Shown: positions 46,170-56,903 of the stretch, in pieces
Layout of the letters: the number at the start of each line of letters is the position of its first letter
Position numbering within the stretch: position 1 is the first letter of the stretch
Translations under genes and position numbers: made by a program
Assembly (NCBI GenBank): GCA_002224055.1
Contig: AZLU01000226.1
Coordinates: 1-64,000, forward strand
Direction of reading: 5' to 3'
From: Pezizomycotina sp. ARF18
Taxonomy: Eukaryota; Ascomycota
DNA length: 64,000 bases
Notes under the pieces: model-generated
What the model was told of the DNA's origin: nothing
The model's input: only the letters and a program-made list of their open reading frames with translations
Databases searched by the model: none

Positions 46170-47852
46170 CGGCTCTCAGAGGCAAAAAGACACCATGGAC
46201 ATGTTGTAAGTAATGAAAAGGCTGGCTCTGAAAACTCGGCAGCGCAATATTTGATTCTAAGTTTTTTTTACTCCAGTCACGATATTTACTTCAGAGCGCT
46301 GGGAAACAAACTGTATTGCGCTCCTATCGCCGAGAAGCCACAGGTTTGTGCTGTGATCTAAGCTGAATATTAAATCACGTATTCGAACCTAATCTTTCGC
46401 CCGATTCAGCGTGTCGTCGATCTGGCCACCGGAACTGGTAACCCCCCCCCACATTTGCCTTGTGACATTCTTTTTTTTTTTTTTTTTTGCCTTCTTTTTC
46501 TGCGGTATACTAACGACCTTTGCAGGTATCTGGGCGGTGGACTTCGCAGACCAGGTTCGCCTATCAATTAGACATTCTCTCTGTCTGTCTCGTGGAAACT
46601 CTTCTGATATGAAGTCATTTAGCACCATCCGCTGCTGTCATTGGCACAGGTTAGTACAGGACTATAGATTCGTTAATAGACACTCTCTGATTCATTTCCG
46701 ACCGTGGCTGACAATATCGAATAGATCTTGCGCCTATCCAACCCGCCTGGTAAGCGCAGACCGAAATGTTTAACAATCTACCCCTCTAATGGTATATCCT
46801 ACTAGGGTTCCACCGAATCTGAATTTCGAAATCGACAACATGGCCAGCGATTGGACATTTACCAAAGAGAGCTTCGACTTCGTTCACGCCCGTGGCCCGC
46901 ACGGCGCTATCCCAGACTGGAATAAATTCATGGTTAACGCATTTAGGTCAGACCCGCTTTCCTCCAATACGAAGAAGTCTCGATACCATCGCTATACTAA
47001 CCGATGAATTCTAATGCTTAGAGTACTGAAACCTGGTGGCTGGGTCGAAATCGTCGGTGAAGAAGTCGCATTGTACTGCGACGACGGAACGCTCCGCCGA
47101 ACACCCCGATCGCGCAGTGGATGTCCGATTCCAACGATGCCATGAACAAAATAAATCTCGACCTGCGACCCTACAGCAAACTGAAGGAGCCGATGAAGGA
47201 GGCTGGGTTCGACATGTCGACGTATAAGCACGAGATATTCCCCGTACCGATCGGAACGTGGCCAAAGAAGAAGGAGCAGAAGGAGCTGGGCGCCATGATG
47301 TTGGTGAATCTGTTGAATGGGATAGGTAAGCGCTAATGACCCTTACCAATTCTCTGGAATTCCACTTTGCAACTTCGGCAAACATTTTCGGAGTTGGTGT
47401 TCGTTGCGGGTGATGGTTTTTGCTAACCTGGACACACCACAGAGGGATGGGCTATGGCGATTTATACGCAGATGATCGGCGTAAGTATCCGATAAAACAT
47501 CATTTATTCTAACGGCTTCGCATGAAGCCTTCCTCGACGTTCTGTCTCTGTCCACCCAAATCTATATACCGGTATCTAATTAATATTCTTTCCACTCTTC
47601 CAGAAAACCCCTGAAGAGGTAAAGGATAAGCTGCTACCTGAGTGGTATAAGGACCTCAGAAATAAGAAGCAACATAAATACATGAAGATGTGAGTGCAAT
47701 GGTCTCTTGAATAATCTCTTTAGTGCGTTATATCATTACCAATATTGAATAGAGAATTGATATTTGCTCTCTGATACAGTAACGTTGTTTACGTCCAAAA
47801 GCCGCTTGCGGAAGCTCCCGCCAGTGAGCACGAGTTTAAAGCCGCTGCATAA
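46170..47852 (+). CDS. LaeA-like SAM-dependent methyltransferase
   Basis: Class I methyltransferase of the LaeA/TAM-domain type, probably nuclear or cytosolic. Exons in order: HDIYFRALGNKLYCAPIAEK, then the SAM-binding motif I RVVDLATGTGIWAVDFADQ split by an intron (46438-46525, with TACTAAC at 46508-46514). PSAAVIGT and DLAPIQPAWVPPNLNFEI follow (the conserved motif II/IQP region), then DWTFTKESFDFVHARG (post II), RVLKPGGWVEIVGEEV (motif III), MKEAGFDMSTYKHEIFPVPI, GTWPKKKEQKELGAMML, EGWAMAIYTQMIG and a C-terminal exon ending EHEFKAAA at 47852. Nearly all splice joins keep frame; two single-base slips are visible (near 46622 and 47090). First exons probably lie from about 45.6 kb. Members often regulate secondary metabolism or development, but no biosynthetic cluster is visible here. 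Confidence 0.85.
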
Positions 47853-48856
47853 TCGTGTGCTCGTTTCCCTGCGGTTCCCCTTCGCAGAGCGGCTAAGAAA
47901 GACGATGTAGACTCAGTAAATGGCGTCAGACTGGCAGTTACTGAAATCCTTAGTTATTTGTTTTTGTAATGTTCATGTCCGGAGCCCATTCTGGCTTCGA
48001 ATTTGAAAATTGGAGTGCGTAGTTGCGCATGATGGTGATATTCGCGTCTCACTTCTTGCGGTTCTCCTCATTCTTGATTCTCCTTAGTGCATTTAGGGGT
48101 TTGTAGTATAAATAGTTAGCTTTTAATTAAGAATTCAATGACCATTCGGCCGTAATAAGTATAATTCTATAGTAAACTATACTAACAGTACCCTAAATTC
48201 AGTTTGTTGCTATCTTGGCGTTTGAGAGAAATTAGCGTCAACTCACAGCGCGGGGAGATTTCATCGCGTGCACTTATATACCCTGGTTCCAGACACACAA
48301 GCTATCAATCGTTAATGCCGCCCTTCTGACGTCAACCAGAATGTTGGTTTCGAATGAACGCCAGATATTCGTTTATGATCCTTTTCTTTGAAGCTTCACT
48401 CTTGTTTTCAAATCTGCCTGTGATAATATAAGCGTACTGCTCTTGACACTGATATTATACGCCAGTGCGAAGGGCGGAACGGAGAAAATGGGGGCTTAAC
48501 CTTTTTGTATTTTTCAATGTACGTTTCAAATGATATTGACGTATGTATAGGACATGTACACTTAGGAGAAGCTGCTCCTTCTGGAGTGGACACACACTCA
48601 GGCGAGGGCTCACACTTAGGGGTCGGCTTAAGACTTGTACGAGAGAGAAAGTCGATACTGGCTTATGAGGGCCGCGAATTGGGGTCTATTTCGCGGTCCA
48701 CAACTAGAAGGCTCTTGACACCACCGGCTGCTAGAAGAGAGTTCTGGCCCATTGGTGATTTAAATGTTAGTTTTCAATGTAAAGATATTTTGAAAATACA
48801 AAACAGAGAGATAGGGGAGCGCTGGGTGGGGCCTACGGCCGATTCTTAGGCAAATG

Positions 48857-48890
<34 letters not shown>

Positions 48891-50744
48891 GTGGTATGCT
48901 CGGTTTGAGCGGACCGGGCGCGCTGAAGACGTTGTTCTTAATCCAGCCGCGGACACATAACTTTTTCCTGGTCTGAGTCTCATCGTCCGCAGTTCCCTTT
49001 ACTACAACGCTGACACATTTTACGTCGCTGCAACGAGATCCTGTGAACAGTAGTTGTCGGGTTTTCCTTCGCATTCGTCTGTTGGATATTGTATTCGTCG
49101 GCGTATATCACGACATAGATATCTTCAAAGGAAGCAAATAAAAGAAAGTATCAAGAGCAAAGCTTACAGTTGAGCTGAGGGCAGAGTCCTCTCTTCTCAA
49201 GATAGCCTGCTTTGACACCGTTAGCAATTTCAGTGGCAGAATTGTCCTAGCTATTAGAGGTAGGTATCAGCCCAGATTGTCCAGCTGACGTGTTCTGAGT
49301 AGCAGCGGCGAAAGCACCCATCGCGAAGAAACATTGAAGAAGAAGTAAGTATTCTCATTATTTTTTAGTCTTTCAAAATTCAGAACTGAGTACTTCTTTT
49401 GACGAAGTCAACTTGAAAAAGGTCAGAGGAGAAACAAAACTTAAAGGCAACAAAAGAACGGATTCTAAACCAGTTAAAATGAGTTCCGGACGGCCTATAG
49501 GATGATATATGACCGACATGAGCCAAAAAGAAAGCTACTCCATAAATTTTAGCAGCTACTTATCGTAAACGCCGTAATATGCTGCGCCCCAACGTTTGAC
49601 TTCACTGACGCTCTTATGACGCCTGCAGCTCTGCAATATATTCTAAAATTCCAAACTGCAGCAAAGCGCCCCCTGAACCAGAATGGCATGGGCTGTAACG
49701 CTTTTGCTACTAACGCTAATATCGAGTTTTAATTCTTTTAGTAAGGTCAAAGCCCCAAGACACAGCTGCAATGTACTGCAATTGTGCAATATGTGTTCCT
49801 CAATTATGTTATACATCTTCCATGAAACAGATCCAGTTAGGCTGGGGAAAGGGCTGTTCAATGCAGTAATGGAGCTTTTGATAAATGGATACAGCAACGG
49901 TTTTTAATCTCATTGGTCCTGCCATTGCATTAATCGAAGTAACATATTAGAACCGTAGCGCAGGCGGTGTTATCTATAGGGCTAAGGCTACTCTGGCGCT
50001 CTGCGAGGTGAAACGGGAGTATTAGAGCTAGGCGCCAGATGGTAACTGATAAGCCCTATATGTTCAGGGAGCACACATTAGACAACATGATAACATGAAC
50101 ACCCGTGTGTGCGTAACCGCTGGTTTCCTGTGGCCTGCTACGCCGCAATAAGGCAATCGAAAGGGCTTCAGATTATCTTAGAAAAGACCCTCCAACAATA
50201 TAATCTAACGTCTCTTGAATTTTGGACCTGGCTTCCGTATTTCCCTGGATTCTATAATTGTCAAGATTCAAACCCCCATAGTGCTAACTTTATTGATATC
50301 AAATATTCGAGGATCGTACCCGCAAGAATGCCGGGGATTCTAGTATGAGCCTAAACTGACTAGACCGCCGCTTCTTTGCTTTATCTTGAAAACAATGATA
50401 TCGTTAACCGCATGTATAGTGCAGAGCGAGATTCCTAGGTTGGCTTAATTGAGGACGTGCAGCTCGCTTTTCCCTATCCTAACCTCAGCTTTCCAAAGTT
50501 TGAGGCACACGTCCGGAAAATTCCCTTTCAAAATATTAACAGACTTCTCCCAATGTTCGTGTGCATACTTATTACTCGAGACGATTTATTTGCAGGTCAT
50601 CAGTCCTTAGGCTTTCTTTTTATAATATAACCACTGTTTCAATTTTCCTATCTCAATATTTATACTCCTAAATAAACTACTAATCTCACTATACGCTACA
50701 TATATTTCGTAAAAATTCTACCTAGCTAGGAAACCTCCGCAGTA
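47853..50744. other. gene-poor stretch
   Basis: A 114-codon plus frame (48505-48849) is anonymous. A T31 tract (48859-48889) follows it directly. The minus strand at 48890-49075 reads TADDETQTRKKLCVRGWIKN, protein-like but too short to place. The rest shows no gene, RNA or repeat that I can support. Confidence 0.38.
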
Positions 50745-51439
50745 TTAAGCCTTAACAATCTTGACCGGGGTGCATCCTGATGAGTGTTCGCACTCTTGCC
50801 CCTTAGTGTGCCATCGGATTACCTTCGTCTCAGTTTTCTGACCGTTGTCTGTGCGCGTGTATCCCGGTTTATTGTTTGGTTTGCACATACACCAACCGCC
50901 GTTATTTTCCTGGTGCTTGATCACCAATCCTTTCTCCGGCTCAATTCCACTTCCGCGATGCCCGGAGTACGTGGCGGAGCGCCAAAACTGCTAGACGCGG
51001 GCCCCAGGCCCAAGAAGATTGCTTCATTGTGAGTGTAGTCGCCCCTAGGCAATGCGTAAGCGAAGTAAAAATGCGCGGCGGTATGCCCAGGTCCGGTCGC
51101 GAACCATAGATTCGGAGGGCCGTAGAAGTGAGACGCGAGAGAGGCGTGGTACGTCCCCTGCTTGATGGTGGTACTTGAGCTGGGTCGCTCGTTATCGGCG
51201 GCTGGGTCGAGGGCAAAAAACATCGAACCGGTTCCCTCCCGGACGACCGTGAGGTACCCTCGGTCCGTTCCGTCCTTCAATTCGATTGCTTTAAGACGGT
51301 AATCGTTGTTTCGTCGCACCAGCGCTCGAACCGAATTTCCGGGGTTGTTAGAGGGGTTTTCGTTAACCAGAGGGGCTGGAAGAGCGCTGGCGATCTCGAA
51401 GGACGTAGCAACGAAGAGGATGAAGCCGGTGACGATCAT
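50745..51439 (-). CDS. secreted protein of unknown function with Cys-rich end
   Basis: MIVTGFILFVATSFEIASAL at 51439 is a signal peptide (cleavage about ALPAP). The mature protein contains a basic site (VRALVRRNNDYRLKAI), ELKDGTDRGYLTVVREGTGS, TIKQGTYHASLASHFYGPPN, LWFATGPGHTAAHFYFAYAL and HNEAIFLGLGPASSSFGAPP. Close to 50.94 kb the frame changes to GLVIKHQENNGGWCMCKPNN and GQECEHSSGCTPVKIVKA, with four Cys, ending at 50745. Total about 230 residues. The LVRR motif shortly after the signal could be a Kex2-type processing site. It does not resemble a family I can name. It sits alone between gene-poor stretches and beside an A21 tract, which fits an accessory secreted protein. Confidence 0.62.
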
Positions 51440-52731
51440 GCTTGCGTTTTATTTGGACTTGCTGTGCGTTTAGGTTTTGGTTTATTATGCCGGATGCCCT
51501 GTAGGAGAGACGACGAAGGGGGAAGGATAATTTTTTAAAAAAAAAAAAAAAAAAAATCTTTTTGGATATGAGGCCTTGGATTGGGATGCAATAGTTGTAA
51601 AGTAGAGCTTCAGAAATGGTAAAAGGTTGCTTTAAGGGTATGAAATATGACTTGAGATTGCTGGAAAGGAACTATAGGACGCTTGAGATCTGTGTGTCTG
51701 GCCTGTGAAATGTATCTCATCGAGGAGCTAAACGTTACTACTTATATCTCTTTCTTGACCGTGTTCGACTGCCGCTATAGCGATTCATAGTTTCCAAAGG
51801 TCTCATTGCCCCCGTGGGACTCAAACAACCGCGCACTAAAACATCGCTGAGGTAAAAAAAAACCGGGTGGCGATGCATCGACATGACCATGATTGATCAT
51901 GGTAGCGCATGAAAATACACTGTCGCGGTACATGTAATTATCCGGCGCGGTCAATTTAGAACGAACGCGCTACGCATAAATCAGAAGGCGTGATACCTGA
52001 CTTTTACCAGCGCAAAAAATTAACTGAAACGTGATATCATCTCGAGGGCCGCACCGCATTATAAGCGGCGGCTGTGAACGACGTCTTCATGCGCTTAGCC
52101 TAAACCTTGAAAGTGGATCAATTCTCCAAGCGAAACGTCTCCGGTGTTGTCATATTTACCCGTCGCGTCAATGCTGGCCGGACACTGCGAAGGTGAGTAC
52201 AAGTATAACTTGATTTCTATATATATCAGCCGAGCAAGGAGGATGTTTGGTATATTTCTTCTTTGATATGGGTACTTTTGCCGAGCACGCGCCGGTTAAT
52301 CGGATGGGGCGGGCGCAACGCGCAATATACCAGGAGTGACGTGGGCATTTTTCCGGCGGATAAGATCGTACGAAGGATGAAACCAAGCGCAGGATCACAA
52401 TGCGAATAACAAACAAGCCACGATCGTGTCACCAGTAGGGTAAAGAAAGTATCCCTTGAAGTCACCGACCAAGGTCTCACATTACGTTGCTTTTAAGCTA
52501 GATATACGTCAACGCCCGTTATCATATTGGATGCTATCGTGATAATTTTGAGCCCTTTCTAAATGAGTCCTCCGTTTGAATATCCTGTTCCATGCTATCT
52601 TGCTTCAATTTTGCTCTTTACTTCCGTCCACCGCATCTGACAGTCAAATCAACCTAATATAAGAGTTCACAACAGCAAGCCTTTGAACCATTTCCCAAAC
52701 GTATAATGCAAGATAAACCGGTTGAATTCCT
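51440..52731. other. intergenic, no gene seen
   Basis: Promoter region of the secreted protein (start at 51439) with an A21 tract at 51537-51557, then AT-rich sequence without plausible frames. 52160-52480 contains short minus frames of no recognisable content. Confidence 0.4.
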
Positions 52732-54351
52732 TTAATGTTGACCGTGAGCGTGATTGTGACCGTGACGCCTTTCCCTGTTACGTCCACCGCGGTGACCCCT
52801 GCGACCGTGACCACCACCTCCCGTACCCGTCCCGCTCCCACCTGCGCCGGTATTTGCACTATGTTGTTGCTGTGGGCCGCTTCAGCGCGGTCGGCTTCAT
52901 TCTGCCTTATAATATCCCGCCTCTGACGCTGGCGAGCCATGTTGTATTCCGGCCAGACTTTTCCCTGGACGACTTTGGTACAGTGTCTAACGGCAAACAA
53001 AAATAATATTAGCGCCTGTTTCAATCATGTCGCAAAAAATGTTTAAAGGAATCGAAGAAAACGTACTGGCAGAGCTTGAACCTGGACTTGGTCTGCTTGG
53101 TATCGCCGCCGCATGCTATACATCTGAAATCGATCAGATAAGGAGGCTGACCATTCCTGCCGTCTATCCGTTAGTACGTACGGTCTAAAAAAAAAGAAAG
53201 AAAGAAAGCCGACGAATTGCAGACACACATCATGCTCAACATCTCAACATAAAGTTCCTTCGCCGCCTTAACGCAAAGTTCGTTCTCGCAAACAGGGAGC
53301 TGGTAAACAACAACGATCGGCTCCTCGAACTCGAGGTATGGAACGCCGTGGGTAGAGCACTTCGTCGCCGTCTTCGTGCACAGATTGCAGCTCCATCGCT
53401 TTTCCATCCACATGTCTTCGTCGTGCATGACCGTGCTCATGTAGTTCCAGAGCTCGCGTTCCTCGACGGCCATGGGGTCGATGCAGATTGAGGTGTACGC
53501 TTCCGACTCGAAGATTTTTGACTCAGTATCTCCGCGACCGGTAATGTCGCCGACGACGGTGTACACGTAGACGGTCGTGGTCTCTGCTGAAAGTGCTCCG
53601 GGGAGGATGGCGGAATCTTCGAAGGAGGTTTCTGGCGTGATGGGGCTTTGAGTGAGGCTGGTATTTCCGGTGGCGTCGATGGTCAGGTTGGTAAGGGAGG
53701 CTTCGAGGGTGTCCTGGAAGGGGAAACTGCCGGTAGAAGGGTCGAGGGAGAAAGAGACCGATTTGCCGGACTTCGAGGTACTTGGCTGTGGAGCAGCCGA
53801 CGTTGGACGGGGACCCATTTCGAAGGAAGGGATTCCGGGTTGAGCATGGAGCCTCTGACGGTCAACTTGGTCTTATCCGGTGTGCTAAACCTGACTCGAG
53901 GGCTGGGGGTCGAGCTGACGATGGTGGGTTTCCTCGAACTCGGGCTCGACGTGGTCGAGGCACCCAAGGACCTTGGAACTGAGAAAGAGGACTTCCTCGA
54001 CGAAGGAGTCTTCGGGCGACCGTGGCTGTCCATCGATCCAATTGAGGTAGGGCGATGATTCGGCAGGATGGCAGCCTGCGGGATACCCTTGAACGCTGAG
54101 AACGCGGAAGTATCCTCGCCTGCTGTGGTATTGTGATGACCGGAGTGGTCGCCGCCCTGCTCGAAGAGGCTCCTCCGCTCCAGAATCACTCGTATTTGCT
54201 CCTCCCGTCCATGCTTGGTGTTTGCTGCCGGTTCGAAACTCGAGGTACTGGTAGTAGGTAGAGGAAAAGATCGCCGACAGAGAACTTGAAGCCTGGATGA
54301 CGAGGAAGATGTCCCAAGCTGATCTGATAATGGTGATAGTCGTACTGACAA
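52732..54351 (-). CDS. CxxC zinc-binding protein with Gly/Arg/His-rich tail
   Basis: Start MSVRLSPLSDQLGTSSSSSR at 54351. The first 200 residues are low-complexity Ser/Pro-rich (RPKTPSSRKSSFSVPRSLGA, PRVRFSTPDKTKLTVRG). After one frame slip near 53810, the protein continues KSGKSVSFSLDPSTGSFPFQ, then IDPMAVEERELWNYMSTVMH and a first Cys region, WSCNLCTKTATKCSTHG with VCENELC. An intron with a TACTAAC branch point leads to NGQPPYLIDFRCIACGGDTK and, after a second intron (GTACGT...GTTAG), QHCTKVVQGKVWPEYNMARQ: together C-x2-C ... C-x2-C, a likely zinc ribbon. The end is GRRGHRGGRNRERRHGHNHA and a stop at 52732. About 440 residues. No family recognised; RNA binding is suggested only by the tail. 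Confidence 0.62.
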
Positions 54352-54468
54352 GGAACAACATGCAAACTTTTGAAGTCGATGTATTTTTTCCCTCGTGGTT
54401 GGCGATCTAGTGTCGTCTATTTAATTTGGGGTTGTAATGAAATAAATAAAAAAATAATTCAAAAAACG

Positions 54469-54499
<31 letters not shown>

Positions 54500-54897
54500 A
54501 TCGCTGCCGGCCACTGCCAAATTCTTAAACTGCCCGTATTTACCCAAGTAGTCATGTAGTGGGAAATAAGAGATGGGAGAACCTCCTCCTGGTCTCTCTC
54601 TCTCTCTCTCTCTCTCATGTTTCTACTTTCACCTCCAGTCTCCTCTTCACCAGTCTTCCATCTTCTTCTCCATGTTCAGATCGTGACTTCATGGCAATGG
54701 ATATCTTCAATACCTAGGTCCTTGATTCGTTTCTTTCTCGGTTTCCCCACTTCACCCTCATCTCTTCGGCGTCATGGCGGTTCGACGTTTTACGGCGCCT
54801 ACTGCAAGATGGTTGCCGCTCTAGCTCTCATCAGCGATAAGCGCGAGCAGAGGAGGAAAGGAAAGAGAATAAGTCTCTTACCTCAAAGAGCTTAAAC
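54352..54897. other. divergent promoter region with microsatellite and A-tract
   Basis: Lies between divergent genes. Contains an A30 tract (54469-54498) and a (TC)12 microsatellite (54593-54616) immediately before a C/T-rich leader. A 92-codon plus frame (54617-54895) is compatible with transcribed leader but has no domain. Confidence 0.45.
54593..54616 (+). repeat. (TC)12 microsatellite
   Basis: Uninterrupted TC repeats of 24 bases in the promoter of the first chromodomain-like gene. C/T-rich tracts near transcription starts are common in filamentous fungi, so it could be functional. Confidence 0.85.
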
Positions 54898-55987
54898 ATG
54901 TTGTCCAGCATTGCCAGCAACGGTAACGAGAACGAAATAGGTCCGGCGAGAAAGAGAGAGGTTGCTCTTGATGAACGGCCCATTGAATCCAGTGTCTGGA
55001 AGCGAGGGTTTCGATCGGCTCCCGAGCTCAGCTGTACGCTTTGGGACGATTATAACGACGACAAATTGCCCATCAATTACAAGAAGTACCGCTGGCTTTC
55101 CACCTCTTCGCTCCCGCCTATCGAGGAAGAGGACGAGGGAGGACTAGACGGCTCGGGCCACCAGGCCCAACCTGGAGCAGTACCATGGACTGGAACCTAG
55201 ACCGGGACATCTACTCGGACACCTTCGACCCCTTCGAAAATCCCCCATTCGAAGATCCCCGCTTCGAAGATCCCGAAACTTGGTCTATCGAAGTCTCCAA
55301 CGGGTTCGGGTCCGACTTCTCCGATGTGGGTTACGATTCCATCTCCCTCAGCGACAAGCAGCGCAAGCTCATAAAGACCGAATACGACAAGATCTACCAC
55401 GGTATCAAGCCGACGAAAAGCGGCGTGCGGGACCTCCTGCACCGCGTCAAGAACGTCGTCCTCCGCGCCACCGATGAGAACGACTTGGAACGGGAAGTCA
55501 AGATCAGGAAGGACTACAAACCTTGGCGCAAGAAGTACGCGGAACCTCGCTGCAGTGTCCTTACGGACTGGGCTATTGATCCTCCTATGACTGTATGTAT
55601 TCGAGCCATCTACGTTCCAAAAGAGACCGAAGACGCTAATGTCTTTTTTTTTTTTTTTTTTTTGGATAGGCCGTCCGCGCTGCCTTCAGCCCTGGAAGCT
55701 TCTTCATTTCTACCAATCAGGATAACGCGGAGTCCTACTTCTGGGTTAACGATATAATCGCTCGCAAATGGAGCGACGAAGGGTACTACTACTACCTCGT
55801 CTCGTGGTGGGATAACCCCGGACCGAGATATTACACTTGGGAGTGCGGGCTCTGGCTCGAATGCTGGGCTGCCATCGAGAGGTATCTCAGGTTCGAGACG
55901 CTGCTCAGGGCCACGGAGGACGACCAGAATAAGGACCACGACTCTGTACTATTCCCCTTCCGTCCTCCACCATCGGATAAATCATGA
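54898..55987 (+). CDS. chromodomain-like protein 1
   Basis: MLSSIASNGNENEIGPARKR at 54898 begins a polar N-terminus ending PPIEEEDEGG. One frame over, WNLDRDIYSDTFDPFENPPF and SDFSDVGYDSISLSDKQRKL follow, then GVRDLLHRVKNVVLRATDEN, YKPWRKKYAEPRCSVLTDWA and an intron at 55593-55669 (GTATGT...TAG, containing a T20 run). Exon 2 reads AVRAAFSPGSFFISTNQDNA, VNDIIARKWSDEGYYYYLVS, WWDNPGPRYYTWECGLWLEC and ends SVLFPFRPPPSDKS at 55987. Y-Y-L-V-x-W ... Y-Y-T-W-E-C follows the chromodomain pattern (Y-L-V-K-W-x-G-x5-TWE), with acidic residues before it. About 350 residues. A neighbour 0.9 kb downstream ends the same way. A slip at about 55.15 kb separates the two parts; if it is real, translation would start at 55185. 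Confidence 0.62.
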
Positions 55988-56890
55988 TTTCTTCCGTTTT
56001 CTTTTTGATGCTCCTGTTAATTTCTATTCTGGGTACATATGTATATGAGAACACTTGGGCGTCTTGTGAGGTGATTACAATTTCTTTTTTTTTTTTTTTT
56101 TTTTTTTTTTTGTCGATTTTGAGGGCTTCGCGGCAAAGCCGGACCGGACCTGTCACTGGGAGCAATTTGGATATACGATGTTGTGTTTGGTTCTCAGCCT
56201 TTTGCTATTGCCCTTTTGTTTTGTTCACGGGAGGGATTGTGAATGGATATCGCCTTTGTCTGTGAGGAGGATTTGCCTTGATTGTCCTTTTCCTTTTGTA
56301 CCTACTATGATTTGGTTTAGATCTCCCCAGGTAGAATGTCGCGTTTCTAGTGTTATAAAGACATGAGGCAGTTTGTATGCCTCTAGGCAAGACATTAATA
56401 ATTACAAGGATGCGTTTGTAGCGATGAACTCCATGCCGTACATACTGCAATCCGCCGTGAAAGTATGAATTTCAGTTTAAACGATAGAACCATCGCTCCG
56501 GTGAAGGTTGTAAAAGTGACCTGGCAAGCGAGTAGGCGTCGGCGCGGCCCTTTTTTTTTTTTTTTAAAAAAAAATATATAAATAAATAAATAAAAATAGT
56601 TAAGTAAATTTAATAAAAATAATTATTTTTGCTCTTCGTCGCCTTTATTAATTCTCATCACCCATTTTTCGGCCTCTAACCAACCCTCAATCGTCAACCT
56701 ATCTTCCGTTATTATCACAAGATAGCTAAACTCACAGAATAAAGCCTAAAAAATTACTCCAAAGTATTAAACATTGTCAAGATCTGTATGTGAGCTCTGG
56801 TCAATCTGTTATACACGATCTACAGCTATTTTTAACTTCTCATCATCAATACCTTAACCATCTCGTTCTACTTTTACCTTTACTTCCCTG
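55988..56890. other. intergenic between the two chromodomain-like genes
   Basis: T27 (56085-56111) and T15 (56551-56565) tracts, the latter followed by A9 and TAAATAAATAAATAA repeats. No gene. The last 150 bases (C/T-rich, CATCATCAATACC) form the promoter and leader of the downstream gene. Confidence 0.45.
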
Positions 56891-56903
56891 TTGAGGTTGC
56901 AAA

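Noticed and set aside
46170-47852. Secondary-metabolite gene cluster around the methyltransferase
   Set aside because: No PKS, NRPS, terpene synthase, P450 or transporter motif was found on either side.
48859-48889. Poly-T tract as the tail of a retroposed gene copy
   Set aside because: No coding similarity to another gene in the window and no flanking duplication; similar tracts occur everywhere here.
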